Below are positions 1-63,235 of a DNA stretch of 64,000 bases, one piece after another. The translations under genes were made by a program, and so were the position numbers. Numbering within the stretch: position 1 is the stretch's first letter; each line of letters opens with the position of its first letter. The DNA is from Otis tarda (taxonomy: Eukaryota > Chordata > Aves > Otidiformes > Otididae). The stretch is from assembly GCA_026413225.1 (NCBI GenBank), contig CM048591.1:39897803-39961802 (forward strand). The letters run 5' to 3'. The notes below the pieces were generated by a model. The model was not told the DNA's origin and ran no database searches. It saw only the letters and a program-made list of their open reading frames with translations.

Positions 1-1336
1 TGAATAGAGTTTCCAACCCAAAAACACTGTTAAGAGCTTATGAAAAGCCATGTGTAACTGCTCTGTCAAAAACCACAAGGTGAGGGAAAACCGCGATTGT
101 GTTGTTAGTCTATGCAATGCTGCTGGTAGATCTCTGCCTCTGTTTTACCAGATCACAGAAAAACAGTCCTGGCCTTACCTAGAAGCTAAGCTATATTCAG
201 CTGTTATGTTCAATGAACCATTTTTCTCAGGGGTATCATTTTTTTAACCAAAACATTTCAAGGGGGACAGCCTTACTGTAAGCTCCTTCAAAATGAAATA
301 AAGGAGACTTGCCCAATATGACTTACTTGAACAATTCTTCACTAGTGTACTGATTTCTGACATACTGGTGCTTGAGGAACTGCATACACACTGGGGCCTG
401 TACCACTTTGGTTACACTGGCATCAAACCAGCACAGCGAGGTGTATTTTAAGTACTACAAAAGCTCTGACCAAAAAAAAATCCTTCATGAACAGCACAGT
501 TGAGCTCAGAAACAGACACAAAATGGATCCAGATTCTTCAGCCACTGAGACCTGTAGAAAACTGCATCATCAGTGGCTTTTCACCTGAACAGACCTTTGA
601 GTATCATTGCCTCAGCACAGAGTGGGGCTGACACTGTTGGTGGTGGTTGAGAGCAAATCACTTTGCACTCCTTGTGCAGATTATCTCCTTTGGATTTAAT
701 CTGTGTTTGTAATTCTTCAGGGAAACCAGCAACAAAACCAAACAAATACCCCAACAAAAAAGCCCCAACCAACCCAAAAAAACCTATTGCCCATGAAAAA
801 GCTATTACATGACTCAAACTGCTAAACAGTGTTAGCAGATTGCAGTTGAGATCAATGAGCATAAAGTTCACAGTCTACAGCTTTGGTTAGAAAGTGGAGA
901 AGGGGGAGTTGGAGACTCTTCCCCTTTAAATTACATGATCGCAATTACTTTAAAGCACATATTCACTTTGAGCCATCCATGTTGCTTGTTACCTGTTCTT
1001 TTCCAAGGCTCTTTGATGTTTTCTGCCACCATCTTCCCAGTTATCCTCTGTTCCCTCCTTCTTGCTTCTAGCAAAACCAGGTTTGTCCATGGTTCCTTAG
1101 TCCCAACAAAGTGAATTTTGTCATTCCTTTCCAGCTTGCTTACCAGGTTCTCATCTCCTGCTTACCAAAGAGGTTGTTGGTCTGCAAGCAGACGTCTGGC
1201 TCTTCTACAAATACACACTGGGCATATTTGCCAAGATTTAATGTAGCTCCAGATGCAATAGTTGATACAAATAATTTGCAATACTAAACTCTAGCTAATC
1301 ACATGCATAATATCATTTTTTGAGACTAACATACAC
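1..1336. other. Intergenic, nothing recognised
   Basis: AT-rich non-coding DNA downstream of SMC5. The longest open frames are short, lack codon structure and match nothing I know. No RNA gene or repeat was recognised. Confidence 0.6.
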
Positions 1337-1782
1337 TGTTGTGGTGGTGGCAGCTCAGCAGGCTGAGCCACTCACGCGCTCTCCCCCAGTTCGTTCAGTA
1401 CTTCCCATTGTCAGGCAGGCATTCAGCCATTTCTCAGACAAGCAGGGCTCCACCACACATACCAGATACTTGGGAAGACATCATTCCAAATGATCCTCCT
1501 TCTTCCCCCAGCTTTTACGGCTGAGCACGATGTCACACGGCACAGGATATCCCTTTGGTCAGCTGGGGTCAGCTGTCCCAGCTGCATTTGCTCCCAGCTT
1601 CTTGTAAATTTCTTGTGCTGGTGGGGCAGCGTGAGAAAGAGGGAAAAGGCTTTGATGCTGTGCAAGCACTGCTTGGCAATAGCTACAACATCCCTATGTT
1701 AGCAACAGTCACAAACCCAAAACATATCCCCATACAAGCAACTACGAAGAAAATTAGCTCTAGCCCAGCCAAAACCAGTACA
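1337..1782 (+). mobile_element. Solo LTR fossil, avian endogenous retrovirus
   Basis: About 446 nt that starts TGTTGTGG and ends ACCAGTACA (TG...CA ends). It follows the remembered avian LTR that runs from TGTTGTGGTTTAACC through a GATGTCACA..GG / CCCTTTGGTCAGCTGGGGTC / CAGCTTCTTGT core to ...CCCAGC.AAACCAG.ACA. No internal retroviral region adjoins it, so it is read as a solo LTR. Old and decayed. Confidence 0.7.
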
Positions 1783-4700
1783 ACTGTCAAAAAAACATTG
1801 GCTTAGTGGGGGTAACATCAACAAAAGGAAAGCTGGACAACTGCAGAATTACATCGAGAGCAACTGGGGAGCAGAAGAATAGTGGAGAAAAGCTGATGGG
1901 ATTTGGTGGAAAGCAGAGAGATAGGAATTGCTGGCAGGGGACTGCGCCACTGGGAAAGAGCTGAGCCACAGGAGAGGATGTCAGCGGGCAGGCTGCTATA
2001 GTGCCGGTTATCACCTCTTTCAACTTCTGCCTCCGCTGTTGCTGCTTGCCTTTATTTTTCTGTTTTCCCTGCTGGCTTTCAACACTGCCACAGTAGTGCC
2101 TGAGAAGATTTCAACGGCTGAACACATCTGGTTCCTGCACTCTTTTAACAGTTCAGCCTTGTCAGTGGCTAAAGTTAGCACTGAAAAAGTATAGTAACTA
2201 CTAAATCACCCCCCGCATACAAAACACTGCCTTTCATCCAGCCTGTCCTAACATGCTTCTCACGGGAGAAGCACTTGGCAAGACTAGTCTGTGAGTGCAA
2301 CAGCAGAGAAACATTGCTGCGATTTTCAGATGTTCAGGCTGAGACAGGGGGAGGATTCTTCTTGGAGCAGAGGTGGATTTAATTCCCTTCTCCATCTCTT
2401 TCCTCTCCAAATTATGATGTACTGGATTCTGGTTTTATTTTTAATTAGCAAGGTGCTGGGGAAAAAAAATGCTGCTGTAACAAAAAGTTCTAGGAAAATT
2501 TATTTTGGACGTTGTGTTTCAGTGAGTCAGAACTGAAGAGAGTAATTCTGGCTCAGAGTTATTTACAGTGATGCTAGAGTGCCAAGGTTCCCCCAGCTTC
2601 CCGTGATGTAGCTCTTCTGCCAGACGTCTTCCATCAGATATCGTGCCCATCAAATCAGAAGAAACTACAGTGCACCTTTCAAGAAGCAGGCCGAATAAAG
2701 ACAGGAGAGAGGACAGTGAAATGACGCATGCAACATCAAAACAACTTCCATGAAATTACAATACATTTTGATGTAGAATTACTATTCCTGAGCCAGTATA
2801 GCCCTTCACCTCAGCAGTGGTGTTGAGTGTTGTGGGGTACAGGGACAAGAGAAGGAATTTCGCATTGTGTGGGACTGTCCCTTAGCCAACCCTCAGGGAC
2901 AGCCACAGGACCCCCGCTCAGCTTAGCAAACGCTGAGCATGTTGAATCACAGATCTCCCTCTCACATTTCCTTCCCTCTCCCAGGTAAACCTCACTATCC
3001 ACAGCCTGTTAATGTTATGCAAGTGTTTGTAAGATAGAATGATAAATTTCACAACTTGCTCATCTGTTTGCTCCAACACTTTGCTTTCAAGATGACACTA
3101 TGGAATGGCATGGGAATTGGGCAAGGAAGGTGAAAATTAAAGCCTATTAGTAAGAGAGGTTCAGAAAATTCAGAGGCCTTGCTAAGGGAACAAGCAGGTA
3201 ACTGCAGGCTCATGGAAGAAACCCAAATCAGTTCCATAGGAAGCACTGTTTGAAGATGGTCCAGAAGCTTCTAGAAAGGAAGCATCAGCCAGACAGCTTA
3301 GTAACAAAAGAGAGGGAGTATCTTGGCACAAACCATACCCAAGAACCTCCACTAGTGTTAACTCTAAGCAAAATTTGCCGTGAGGCCTGGAGCAGGTGCC
3401 TATCCAGGCCTCTAAAGAGCACCTACCATACTTTTCAGTAAGCATTCTGCTGCCCACACCAGCTCTGTGTCTCATCATCTCTCACAAATCCCAAAGCCTG
3501 GAGAATAGATATTCCCAGTCAGCAACAGCCTTAACAAGCCTAATTTATTTTTCTTCCAATAAAAGCCTAAGCTTCTTGCAAGCATGTTAAAAGCATTGCA
3601 GTTATGCAAGGGTCCCTTTTCATACTAGTTTTGCTGCTTCATCTGACTGAGCCAACGCTCCTATTTAACAGTAACACACATGCACAAATGTCACTTACAG
3701 TGACAAAATACAGTAAAAGGTGATTTACAAGCGCTTTTCATGTATTTGGTTTCTCAAGTTCTTTTTATTAGGTCACAATTTCCATGCTGCTTCTCCTTGT
3801 CTCAATATATAAGCAGACACGTTTGTAAAAATTGCAGGTAGTGGTGGAAGAGAATCTTTGCCATAGCCTTCAGCTGGTCTGAACAACAGGGAAAAGCATC
3901 TGTTTTTGGAGAAAGCCCAATTTGTACTTCAGCTGTCAGGCCTAGTTGAGGTCTTTCCACTTCTACATTTTTGAGAAGTCCTGTCTAGTCAGCAGAAGTT
4001 GGATACTTCATGTATATTTAACCTAAACTCCCACTCATCCCCCTGTCCTCAAAGTTACTCCGAAATCAGTTCCATGGGTTTTTATAGGAAGAGTCCCTGA
4101 GGAGCTGACTACTAGTAGCAAAGCATGAGGCACAGCAAGAAAGTTGGCAGCGTGGAAGGGCCATATACACAGGTAAGGAATGCTAAATAACACTACAGCT
4201 ACACTAAATGACTCAGTGTGGATTTTCATGGTTGGATACATGATCCAGTTCAAAGTACTTCCTTTTAAACCAGAAGGTCTCTGCATGTGGACAGGATGCA
4301 CCTGTCACGCGAATTAGCAGGTTACTAACGGGAACATGTGTAGGGAAGGCACACAGTCACGTTGTAGAGCCCATTTGCAAACAGCAATGGCTGCTTTTAT
4401 ATACAAAGTTGGGTTTACAGTTCTTTTTTCAAGGCTTTAGCTAGCAGAAGCTCTGTTGGTCAGTAACATGACAGTGGCATGGTTTTGCAGCTCATTACAC
4501 TGAAGTAAATTAATATGAATTACAATGTCATATTAAGATTGTGGCCAGATATGTAAAAATCAGAATCTCTGGTCAATAGCTGACAGACCTCCAAGGCAAA
4601 AGCAAACACCCACAAGCTGTCATCCTCTTCACTTGTGCAGCGTGGCAGGCACCTATCCAGAAGACATAATTTTTGAGACAGGATCTGGAATACCATCCTC

Positions 4701-6428
4701 TTGAAATAAGTCAGACTTACATTTCATACCTCAGCCTGAAACATGAGAAGGGAACTGAACTCTAGGAAGAAATCCCACAAAGTTCTGAAGTGACAGCATT
4801 AGGAATAGATACTCAGTGCTGCCCAGCCACAGAAGAACTGAGTCCTAACACATGTTCATGTAAGTAGTTCCACTTATTTAGACACTGAAAACAAATTGCA
4901 CTTTTCATACAGTGATCCTCAGAGACTAAAGAGAATATATGTTTTTCCATTCAATTAAAAAAAAAATAACTAACCAAAACCTTGAAAGTTCAGGGTTATG
5001 AGAAGCCAAGTATTTTGAAGATCAAAGAACACATTAAAAAAACCTACATCTCGCAATATACAGGACAGACAGGCCTATAGCCTTAATTAAGTTGAGGATA
5101 CTCTGCTGGCCTGGTCAGTCCCTGGACTACAGCCCAAGCTTCCATACTGCTTTAGTTCTTCTGTGAAATATTTGTGTATAAGCACTAATCCTTATGGAAT
5201 TTATTCCAGGAACTCATTTCACAGTCAGACAGAGCTCCATGGATCAACAGTGGCCTGCAATATAAAAATCTGTAGTTCTCTGTGCCTTTAAAGGCTCATC
5301 CATTTGAAACAAGAATTACAGTACTTAACCCTTAATATCCAAAATCTTTTAGATTCTAGCTTATATTTTGCAGTGGGTTATTTAATTTGTAACATTCTAA
5401 CTTAAAAAGCCTGACATATCAATTCCATTGACAAAGCTCATCAAGAGGATGCTGTTAAGAAAAAATCCCACTCAAAATCAAGTGGACAGCAAATTTTGTA
5501 TAAAACTCTATGAAAGGTTACTCCCCCCGTGAAACAAGGATACTGCATATTTTCAGATGGTGTCCTAGGATTCAATCATTTTAATGTACATTTTGCATAC
5601 CAATTCTAGTTTCCATTTCTTCACAAATCATTCTTCACAATTCAGTATTATTTTTTTTTTTTTTGTTCATAGTTAACTAAATAACCAAGACTTCATTTTA
5701 GGTATTTAGCATTCTGTTGATAACATCTACTTTCAAATGCTTAACAGCTATAGCCAAAACCCTACTAATTAATTTTATGGCTATCTGTTGAAAAGCTATT
5801 GCGTATAAAATCACTCCAATGTGGCTGAAGTCTTGTAAAAAGCCTCCTGGTTTTAACTTACATGCGAAATCAGCAGGACTGTTTTCTCCATCTATCACCA
5901 ATACCATATCAAGTTTTACTTCAGAAACCCAACACAAAGCTATATATTGCTTGGTTTTACTTCCGCAAGCTAACCAGCTCATTGTTTCAAAACCACCTGG
6001 CTCTTTGTCAGTCTCCTTGCTATGAGAGACTTAGTAGAAAAATAAACACCTATTCTTCAAGGAATACAAAATGGAACATTAGCTCAAAAATAATAAATAT
6101 TAATTGAAAATAAGGTATATTATTCTAACAATAGTATACTCTTTATATTAACTTCATGTATATTTACACAAAACAAAAAACAATGCACAGCTACTTAAAA
6201 CCCACTCTCTTCCTACAAATCCATTCTAAAAGTTTCCATTTCAATAGGAAAAGTTTGGAGAACATATTTAACTGTGTTATGGGAACACTGTTTACCAGTT
6301 TTGGGGGGAAAAAAAACTCCCCAAAACCAAAACTCAGACATAGAATTAGTCCAGTATAACCTAGAAAAATTAACTGTACTTCTGATAATACATTACTGAT
6401 AAAATAGCAAAATATAAGAAACCTCCTT
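1783..6428. other. Intergenic, downstream of SMC5, nothing recognised
   Basis: No exon, RNA gene or named repeat seen. In mammals KLF9 is the next gene on this side but no KLF9 zinc-finger sequence occurs here. A short T-run lies at about 5649-5664. A distal part of the SMC5 3' UTR could extend into the right end. Confidence 0.5.
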
Positions 6429-6683
6429 TTTATTTAAAACTACTATTGAGAAAAAGCAGGTTCTTTGAAGAGACCATTATGAAAGATTTGGGGGGAAAAA
6501 AAAAAAAAAAAAAAAAAATCACACACTTCAAATCTGTTACACTTTTACACAAGTTTTAAGAATCAAAGTTCTTAATCATCACTTCTTCGCAGGTTCTCAT
6601 ATTTCCCAACTTCAGAAGTCTTGAAAGCCAGATGTTCCAAAAAGCTCTACAAAAACATTATGTTTTACATATATATATATGTA
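6429..6683 (-). other. SMC5: SMC5 3' UTR, short form, with candidate polyadenylation signal
   Basis: An AATAAA on the minus strand at 6429-6434 is the first canonical signal after the stop codon and would give a 3' UTR of about 270 nt. The interval also holds an A-run on the plus strand at 6496-6518 (a T-run in the transcript). A longer 3' UTR using a more distal signal cannot be excluded without transcript data. Confidence 0.5.
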
Positions 6684-56946
<50,263 letters not shown>

Positions 56947-57005
56947 CTTCCCCGCTCAGCCCGCCCAACCCTCGGCCGCGACAACCCTTCCCGCCCCTCG
57001 ATCTC

Positions 57006-57121
57006 ATTGGCCAGCGGAAACGGCGGGCCGGTGAGGAGCACTCTCATTGATGGGAGGGGCGGGACTGAGCCGCTGCGAAGCTTTTCATTGGCTAGCAGCG
57101 CGTGGTGCCGGTGCCTATTGG
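57006..57121 (-). promoter_or_regulatory. Three CCAAT boxes (NF-Y type)
   Basis: On the SMC5 sense strand, CCAAT occurs at 57006-57010, 57087-57091 and 57117-57121, each preceded by G (GCCAAT). They lie 60-175 bp upstream of the start codon. The 30-bp gap between the distal pair is close to the roughly three-turn spacing often seen for paired NF-Y sites. Confidence 0.6.
57056..57063 (+). promoter_or_regulatory. GC box (Sp/KLF type)
   Basis: GGGGCGGG between the first and second CCAAT boxes. A second GC box (CCCGCCC, about 56990-56996) lies nearer the start codon. Sp1/KLF-family factors bind such sites at CpG-island promoters. Confidence 0.5.
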
Positions 57122-57149
57122 CCGGAGGAGAGCGGGGCTGCAGGTGACC

Positions 57150-57824
57150 CGGGAGAGAGGTTGCCGTGTCGGTTTCGGTTTCGGCAATGGGGCTCCGCAG
57201 GCTTTGTTGTTCCTGCTGGAGCGCAAGGCCTCGTACCGACCCAAAGCTTCTACGGGGGACTAGGAGGCTCATTAAGACTGCTGAAAGCTTGTGCTTAAGC
57301 GGGACTAGGTAAAGGAATCTACACGTAACTGGAGTGATTTTTCCCAGAAAGTTTACAAGGAAAACAATGATTTCCAGTATGAACCAGATACTTGGGATGC
57401 AGAGACTTACAAGGCCACTTACACCTAAGCAACTCTATTGGTAATACCCTGCAAAGACCGAGACAGCCATAGTAAAGACATCAGAACAGCATCTTTGGGT
57501 ACGGATGTAGCAGAACTGGGACAAACGAGGGAACAGTAATTTAAGGCAGATTGCTTCTGTGATGGGAATTTAAGCAGATGAAGTGAGAGACAAGGGCAGT
57601 GAAAAGGTTCTTCCAGTTATAGGGGAAAAATGGGGGAAGAAAGGTTAAGATCTGTTAAACAATGAAGGGGACTTCTGCTGCAACAGTTCGAGTGCAGATG
57701 CCCACAGGCAGTACTGAAGCTGCCCTGCACTCCAAGCCCGCCAGGACATCAGACAGTCACTTGGGATAACCCACTGGACTCTCCACCAGGTCCGTGTCCA
57801 GAAGACTTCGTGTAGAAGAATAAA
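57150..57824 (+). ncRNA. Possible divergent non-coding transcript from the SMC5 promoter
   Basis: To the right of the promoter the plus strand has a donor-like CTAG|GTAAAG near 57307 and an AATAAA at 57819-57824, with another AATAAA near 58022. CpG-island promoters commonly fire in both directions, and human SMC5 has an annotated antisense RNA. No conserved reading frame was seen. Weak, position-based call. Confidence 0.25.
57173..57182 (-). promoter_or_regulatory. ISRE-like motif upstream of SMC5
   Basis: The minus strand reads GAAACCGAAA, a full match to GAAANNGAAA, the core recognised by IRF/ISGF3 factors. It lies about 230 bp upstream of the start codon inside the CpG-rich block. A match with eight fixed positions is expected about twice by chance in a window this size, so only its location makes it notable. 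Confidence 0.35.
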
Positions 57825-60777
57825 GCAGCACAGAAATGCACCCTAGTACTATCGGGGGAGGGGAGGGAAGGATAATAAAATTCAAAATATGTCATTAGTA
57901 AGATTTGTGATAACAGCTTTGTAATAGCTGTGTAATAGAGTGCAACATTGTATCATTGTAAGTTACTAACACTGATGTATCTATTAGTTAATTAGAATAT
58001 TAGTTGGTAATGTTTTACTTAATCAATAAAAATTGTAGTCTCCTGAACCAGTTATGTCTGAAGCTTGCAGACCAGAAGTGTAGAATTGGACTCACTGAGT
58101 AACAGTGACTTCCAGCCAGAAGAGAAGGAGGCAGTAGATGAAGGAACCATTTCAACATATTCCCACTAGAGACTGCTGATGAGATCTGTTTTTCCCATAA
58201 TTTGTCAGGAAGCATTCCCCAGGTTGTGGTGAGTACGGATGCTGGTAAGAGCTGTAAAAAGGAGACGGCAAAGGCTGCAAAGTAGGCCATGCTTGGACCA
58301 AGAGGAGTTCTTGAAAAAAGATAGGCTAACACCAAACACAAAAGCAGGGAGATGTTACACAGTACTCAGCAATGAGCAAAGGAACGTAGCTGAATATGCA
58401 GTTGGCTAAGAAAGAGTCCAAAATGCTGATGTTCGGAAAAAACATCTGCTGGTGGGAAAAACAGAAAGGTGCAGGAGGTGGACAGCAAAACAACAGAGGA
58501 AGGATGGGAAGAAAACAGCAAGATTAATACAGATCAAAGCAGTATAAAGAAATATTGAAAGTTTATTCATTCATACTTAAGCAACTACGAAACTTGAAAT
58601 CACAAACTGAAATGTTTTTCCAAAGAAAATGTTAAAATTAAGTAAAGTTGACATCTGACACCTAGTGTTACATTTGAGGTAGGACAAGATTGACCTTTTT
58701 TTTCAAAATGTGAGGGGGTAGAACCTTTTGACTTAATGTGTCATGTTGCAGGAAAAGTGTGCCCTCTACAGTCTTTTACCTTACACAGCGCTCCTCTCAG
58801 TGCAGTGGGTCTCTTGAGTGTGGGCTGTGTTCAGATCCAGGTGGACAAGATGCCAGGTCTTTTAGTGCTCAGCTTGAGCTGTCTTAGTGAAGCTTCATGA
58901 CTGTAAAGCTGTATTTATGTTACATTTATTTTAGTGTGACACAATATTCAGCCAGAATACAGTTTCATTTACATTAGCATAAAGCTAGAATAACAATGAT
59001 ATTTTATGTTGTTATTCTGGTTTTCCATTGATGTAACTGTGATCTGAATTTGTCCCTCTTTCTCTAAATTAGTAAGGATAATGACGACATGTCAACTAAT
59101 GGAAAATATTTAAGGACTAAAAAGAATATTAAACAAAAGGGAAATAAAAGGGCTTTTTCTCTGATCTCAGGATAAGTTCAGTTCCACTCAGCACATTTAG
59201 AGCAATCAAATACAAGCCTGTCAAGTTTTTAGGGTCTTATAGCTGCTTTTTGAGGTTCTTTTTCATTTCTGTTTTATGGACTGTGCCACAGCTGGGATCA
59301 AAGCAATTACTTGTAGGTTCTCTAGTAGCTTCTGAAGAGTTTTTCAGACAGTAAATAGACCTAGTAGAGCAAGTCTCAGTACTGTTCTTTGCCTTGCTAT
59401 GGTCCCTGTACAGCTACTGCAGCAGTGCAAAAGGAACAAATAGTGAATGAAAACGGGTCGAGGGCAGAAATCAGTTGCACAGGAAGTGTCCTGTTTGGAC
59501 AGAGCTGATGGAATGTGTTTCATCTCACCATAAAACTGAAGTTTGCCAATGGAGAAATCTTAATGCGCCTTTGCTAGTTCTCAGACGTTTTGCAGCCATT
59601 CTTGCACTAGTATGTGAATTTCCTATTCTACAAACCGATATTCAGCAGGCACTAAAGTAATTTAAAGCCACCTTTCAAATTCTCCCTCTGTTCTTTAATT
59701 CCTGTTGCAGAAATGGGTGGAAAGGTGCTGTTGTTCCCTATTGAAGGAAGGACTTGAGCCTTTTTTTTTGCAGTCAGGTTTTTTGCAGTCAGGACAGTGC
59801 TTTACCCCTATGGATAAATATTAACCTCAGTGATATTGACAAAATCATTGTACCTGTGAGGTCCTGAGAGAATGCTCAGTGGGGAGCAGAACAGAGTACT
59901 TTGCTTATGTTCTTATTCATATAAGCCTAAATTTGATTACTTTGATGGAGTGAAGCAGAATTGCATAAATTGTTACAGACAGGAATCCAAGAGTTATACT
60001 TTGTGCCTAATTTCATTTACAGAAAAGTCCCATCAGAAGTATCACCAAGCCTGCCGATTTTAACCACTTCATTTTCACTTGTTTTCTTCTTAGATAATTT
60101 GATCTGAATGTTGATACCAAAGCATAAGCTCCACTGAACAACTGTAAGACTGTACTGATTCATAGAAAACAGTCCATTTTTTTCTGGTTGCTTTCATTTT
60201 CAGAATAAAAGCAAGAGTGATGCATTCATAACCAGCTGCAACTGGGGACTGTAGGTAGCTAGGGTAGGCTGTTAAGATGTCAATTCCTTTTGGCTCTTCC
60301 TCACTCTCTAGGAAATAATAAACTGCCTTAATCTGTGTGGCCAAATAAACACGTTACTACTGAATGTATTTAACTGAACATTCTCTTGAATTGTTTGTGA
60401 CCCGAAAATGAAAAGTTACTAAAGATGCAAGGGGCTAGGTTGTCCCAAGTGCTGTTGATGCCGTTAGGAAAAACGTATATTTTGTTCCATTTCTGTTCTA
60501 TTCTGTTTGCTATTCCAAATTTTCAGGGCTCACATCTTGCAGCAACAGCTTGAATGTGGTGGCTGTAAGAGTAATTTCTGTGGCCTTATACAGGAACTTC
60601 CTGCAGCAGATCAGATTGCTTTCCGTCAGTTGTCTTAGGTGATGTGACCTACACATTTCATTCTCTTTGTATTCAAAATATTGAATTCAGGCTATTACAT
60701 TAGGTTTAGTTGTTTCTTGTTACACCAGTAACTATGAAGTCTAGAGCAGAGCAGCAAGATGATTTTCAAAGTTACAT
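57825..60777. other. Intergenic between SMC5 and MAMDC2
   Basis: About 3 kb with no recognised exon, RNA gene or named repeat. A short local duplication of TTTTTTGCAGTCAGG lies near 59763-59793. Region is downstream of MAMDC2 and upstream of SMC5, both transcribed leftward. Confidence 0.55.
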
Positions 60778-61679
60778 TTTATTAGGAAGTTATAATAATT
60801 TCAAAACAAAACCTTACACACAAACACACAAAATCTTAAAAATTAACAAGTTGTGTGAACTTAGTTTCCTATTAATATAAATGCAAGGCATCTGTGGTTG
60901 GGTAAAGTAAAAGTACATTCTCTGTGAGTGTACAAACTGGTACATTAAAAAAATCCCCAAGAATTGTATGCCAGAAGACATACGGCTTCAAAGAGTTTCA
61001 TTTCATATAGTTCAAAATGTCAGCAGCTTACACTGGATTATACTGGAACACTAAAAGTGAGTTTGTTATTGTCACGGATGACAAATGTATTTGTTATAGC
61101 AAAAGAATAAAAAACCACAAAAAATTGCCAGCGAAGTGTTAAGAGTTTCCCAGAGAGATTTGTCATCATGAATAATTGCACTTAACCTGTAGGCTATTAC
61201 TAGTAGCTAATACTATTTTCTTTATTATTTCAAAATATTTATAATTTCCTTAACAAAAATCCATTCTGTACCCAACAGAAAACATTCACTGAATGCAGAT
61301 TTAAGATAACACAACATTGGATTTTAATTGTGCACTTTCACTTTCCTCTTTTTACCTATATACCAGAAAGGTTAAAAAAAAAAAAAAAAAAAGAAGAAAG
61401 CATTAAAATGAATGATCTGTGCAAAACTGGAAGCCTTTATAATATAACCAATACCTCATGCAAAAGAGAAAAAATATTTTAAAAAACAGTCTAAGAAGCC
61501 CTGAGTCAATATTTCATTGCAAAGGCGAGGAACATGAGTGCTCTGAGTTCTTCCTATACATCGGTGCACATTCAAACCAGTCCAGTATGTACTTAAAAAC
61601 CATATTTTAAAATAGGCATTTTGTGCAGTTTCTCACATACAAATCTTCTATGCACTTCACTCCTTTCAGCAGACTGTAT
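60778..61679 (-). other. MAMDC2: MAMDC2 3' UTR with candidate polyadenylation signals
   Basis: Minus-strand AATAAA occurs at 61221-61226 and 60778-60783, giving 3' UTRs of roughly 460 or 900 nt. The interval is AT-rich with a T-run in the transcript opposite 61374-61392. Which signal is used cannot be decided from sequence alone. Confidence 0.45.
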
Positions 61680-61741
61680 TTAATATTCAATTTCATTTAA
61701 GCTGTCAGGATAGCTTGGTGAGAACTGAATTTCTTCCACTT
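61680..61741 (-). CDS. MAMDC2: MAMDC2, last coding exon
   Basis: Completes the split Glu codon and encodes VEEIQFSPSYPDSLNEIEY followed by TAA at 61680-61682. The terminal LNEIEY is identical to human MAMDC2, whose tail between the MAM domain and this motif is otherwise poorly conserved. Acceptor CTAG. Confidence 0.95.
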
Positions 61742-62070
61742 CTAGAATATAAAGAAGGGAGAAATACTGTAATTATTTTTATTTTTATCATACACAAGAA
61801 AGCATAAGACAGAATGTAATTATCATGCTGGATTTAAATGGGACTGACATACAGTTTTTTAAGTGTTACAGCATCTCCACTAGTCCAGATTCTGAGGATG
61901 GTCTTGCACCTTATTAGAAAACAAAAATTCTGCACTAACCCAGCTGCATGATACTAAATTCAGATCCATTCAGTGCAGATTCAAGGGAAGCAGTATCACC
62001 TGTCCAATTACAAAAAGCACTGTGAATTGCCAGGTGTCTCCTAAGAGACATGAAGTGTGTTTAAACTTAC

Positions 62071-62155
62071 CTAAACAGGGTCCTGCCTGGAACAGAATAT
62101 CATCAATAGCAGTGTCACTTCTTATTGACACGCCACGGATCGCCTCAAAAATAAT
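62071..62155 (-). CDS. MAMDC2: MAMDC2, penultimate coding exon
   Basis: Encodes IIFEAIRGVSIRSDTAIDDI, then LFQAGPCL and the first base of the next codon. This is the C-terminal strand set of MAM domain 4, including the closing Cys of AGPC. It is almost identical to human IIFEAIRGVSIRSDIAIDDV. Acceptor ACAG, donor TTAG|GTAAGT. Confidence 0.96.
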
Positions 62156-63235
62156 CTGTAAAGGTAAGACACAGCTTTTCAAGAATCCCACAGCAGGAAG
62201 GACTAAAAAAAAATAATACCCATGCAGTCTACTTAAGGTTCTAGTGTGTCCTGAAAGCCTGCTTCTTGGAAATAAACGTCTATGCTCCATCAGTGGACTG
62301 ATTGCCCTGGTCAGAGAACTTGTATGCTATGCCAAAGGAAGCAAATTTGTTCCTACAGTTTTTTAAGAAATTGCTGTGTGTGACAGACCACTGATAAATT
62401 TTCTGTACTGATATGGCATTTGTGTCTTGCTTTTCAGCCCAAACCCATCGCAGTCTATTGCCTATATGCAAACAAGACTTGAGGGGAAAAAAAACCATTA
62501 CAATATTATGTTGTAGTCTTACTGATGAAGCTAAGCTTACTTTTTGTTAAAAGATTTCTTTTTTTTTTTTTGGCTTTTCCCTAATTAATTTCCAGACTTT
62601 TAAGGCAAAGTGATTAAAAAAACGCCATACAACAACTTTGGTTAGCCATCAGTGCAGTTCTGTGCCCAGTGCTGTTTCAGCCAATAGCAATTTCAGCTTC
62701 CTCTTTGACAGAGAAACTGAAGCAGGCTTTGTCTCCGGCAATACTGAAATGATGGCTCTGTTGAAACCCAAAGGCAGAGCTCTGGCTTTGCATCATCACT
62801 TGCCTTTGGTGCCACCTCAGAAAGACCACCCTGCAAGAAGCAGCTATTTTATCACAGCTTAGTGGTTATGTCAAATAATCAGCTGTCTAAAGCCTGTGAC
62901 AAGGTTTTACATAGCTGAAGGAAAAAGAAATTGCACAAGTGATCTAAATAAAAAATACCACTACTGACAAGAAATTATCATAAAACAGCATTTAAATACT
63001 TTTTAAAAATATTTGTGAATTAATGAATTATTTTCATGGTTGTAGCCTATTAATGTCTTTAATAATTCCCTCCCTACCTTCATTTGCAAGAAATTACACA
63101 TCACTTCAGCTTGTCAGGTGTCTATTCAATACTATCTACATTTTAACATTTTTTTTTAACACAATTCAAAACATGGATTCTAGCACATAGTTCAGCTCAG
63201 TATTCCATTTTGACTACTTTTTTTTTTTTTCTTAC

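Noticed and set aside
2811-3002. A 63-codon minus-strand frame downstream of SMC5
   Set aside because: No similarity to KLF9 or another expected neighbour, and no splice or initiation context.
57047-57298. An 83-codon plus-strand open frame in the CpG island
   Set aside because: GC-rich DNA gives long chance frames. No similarity to a known protein, and other frames over the same bases are equally open.
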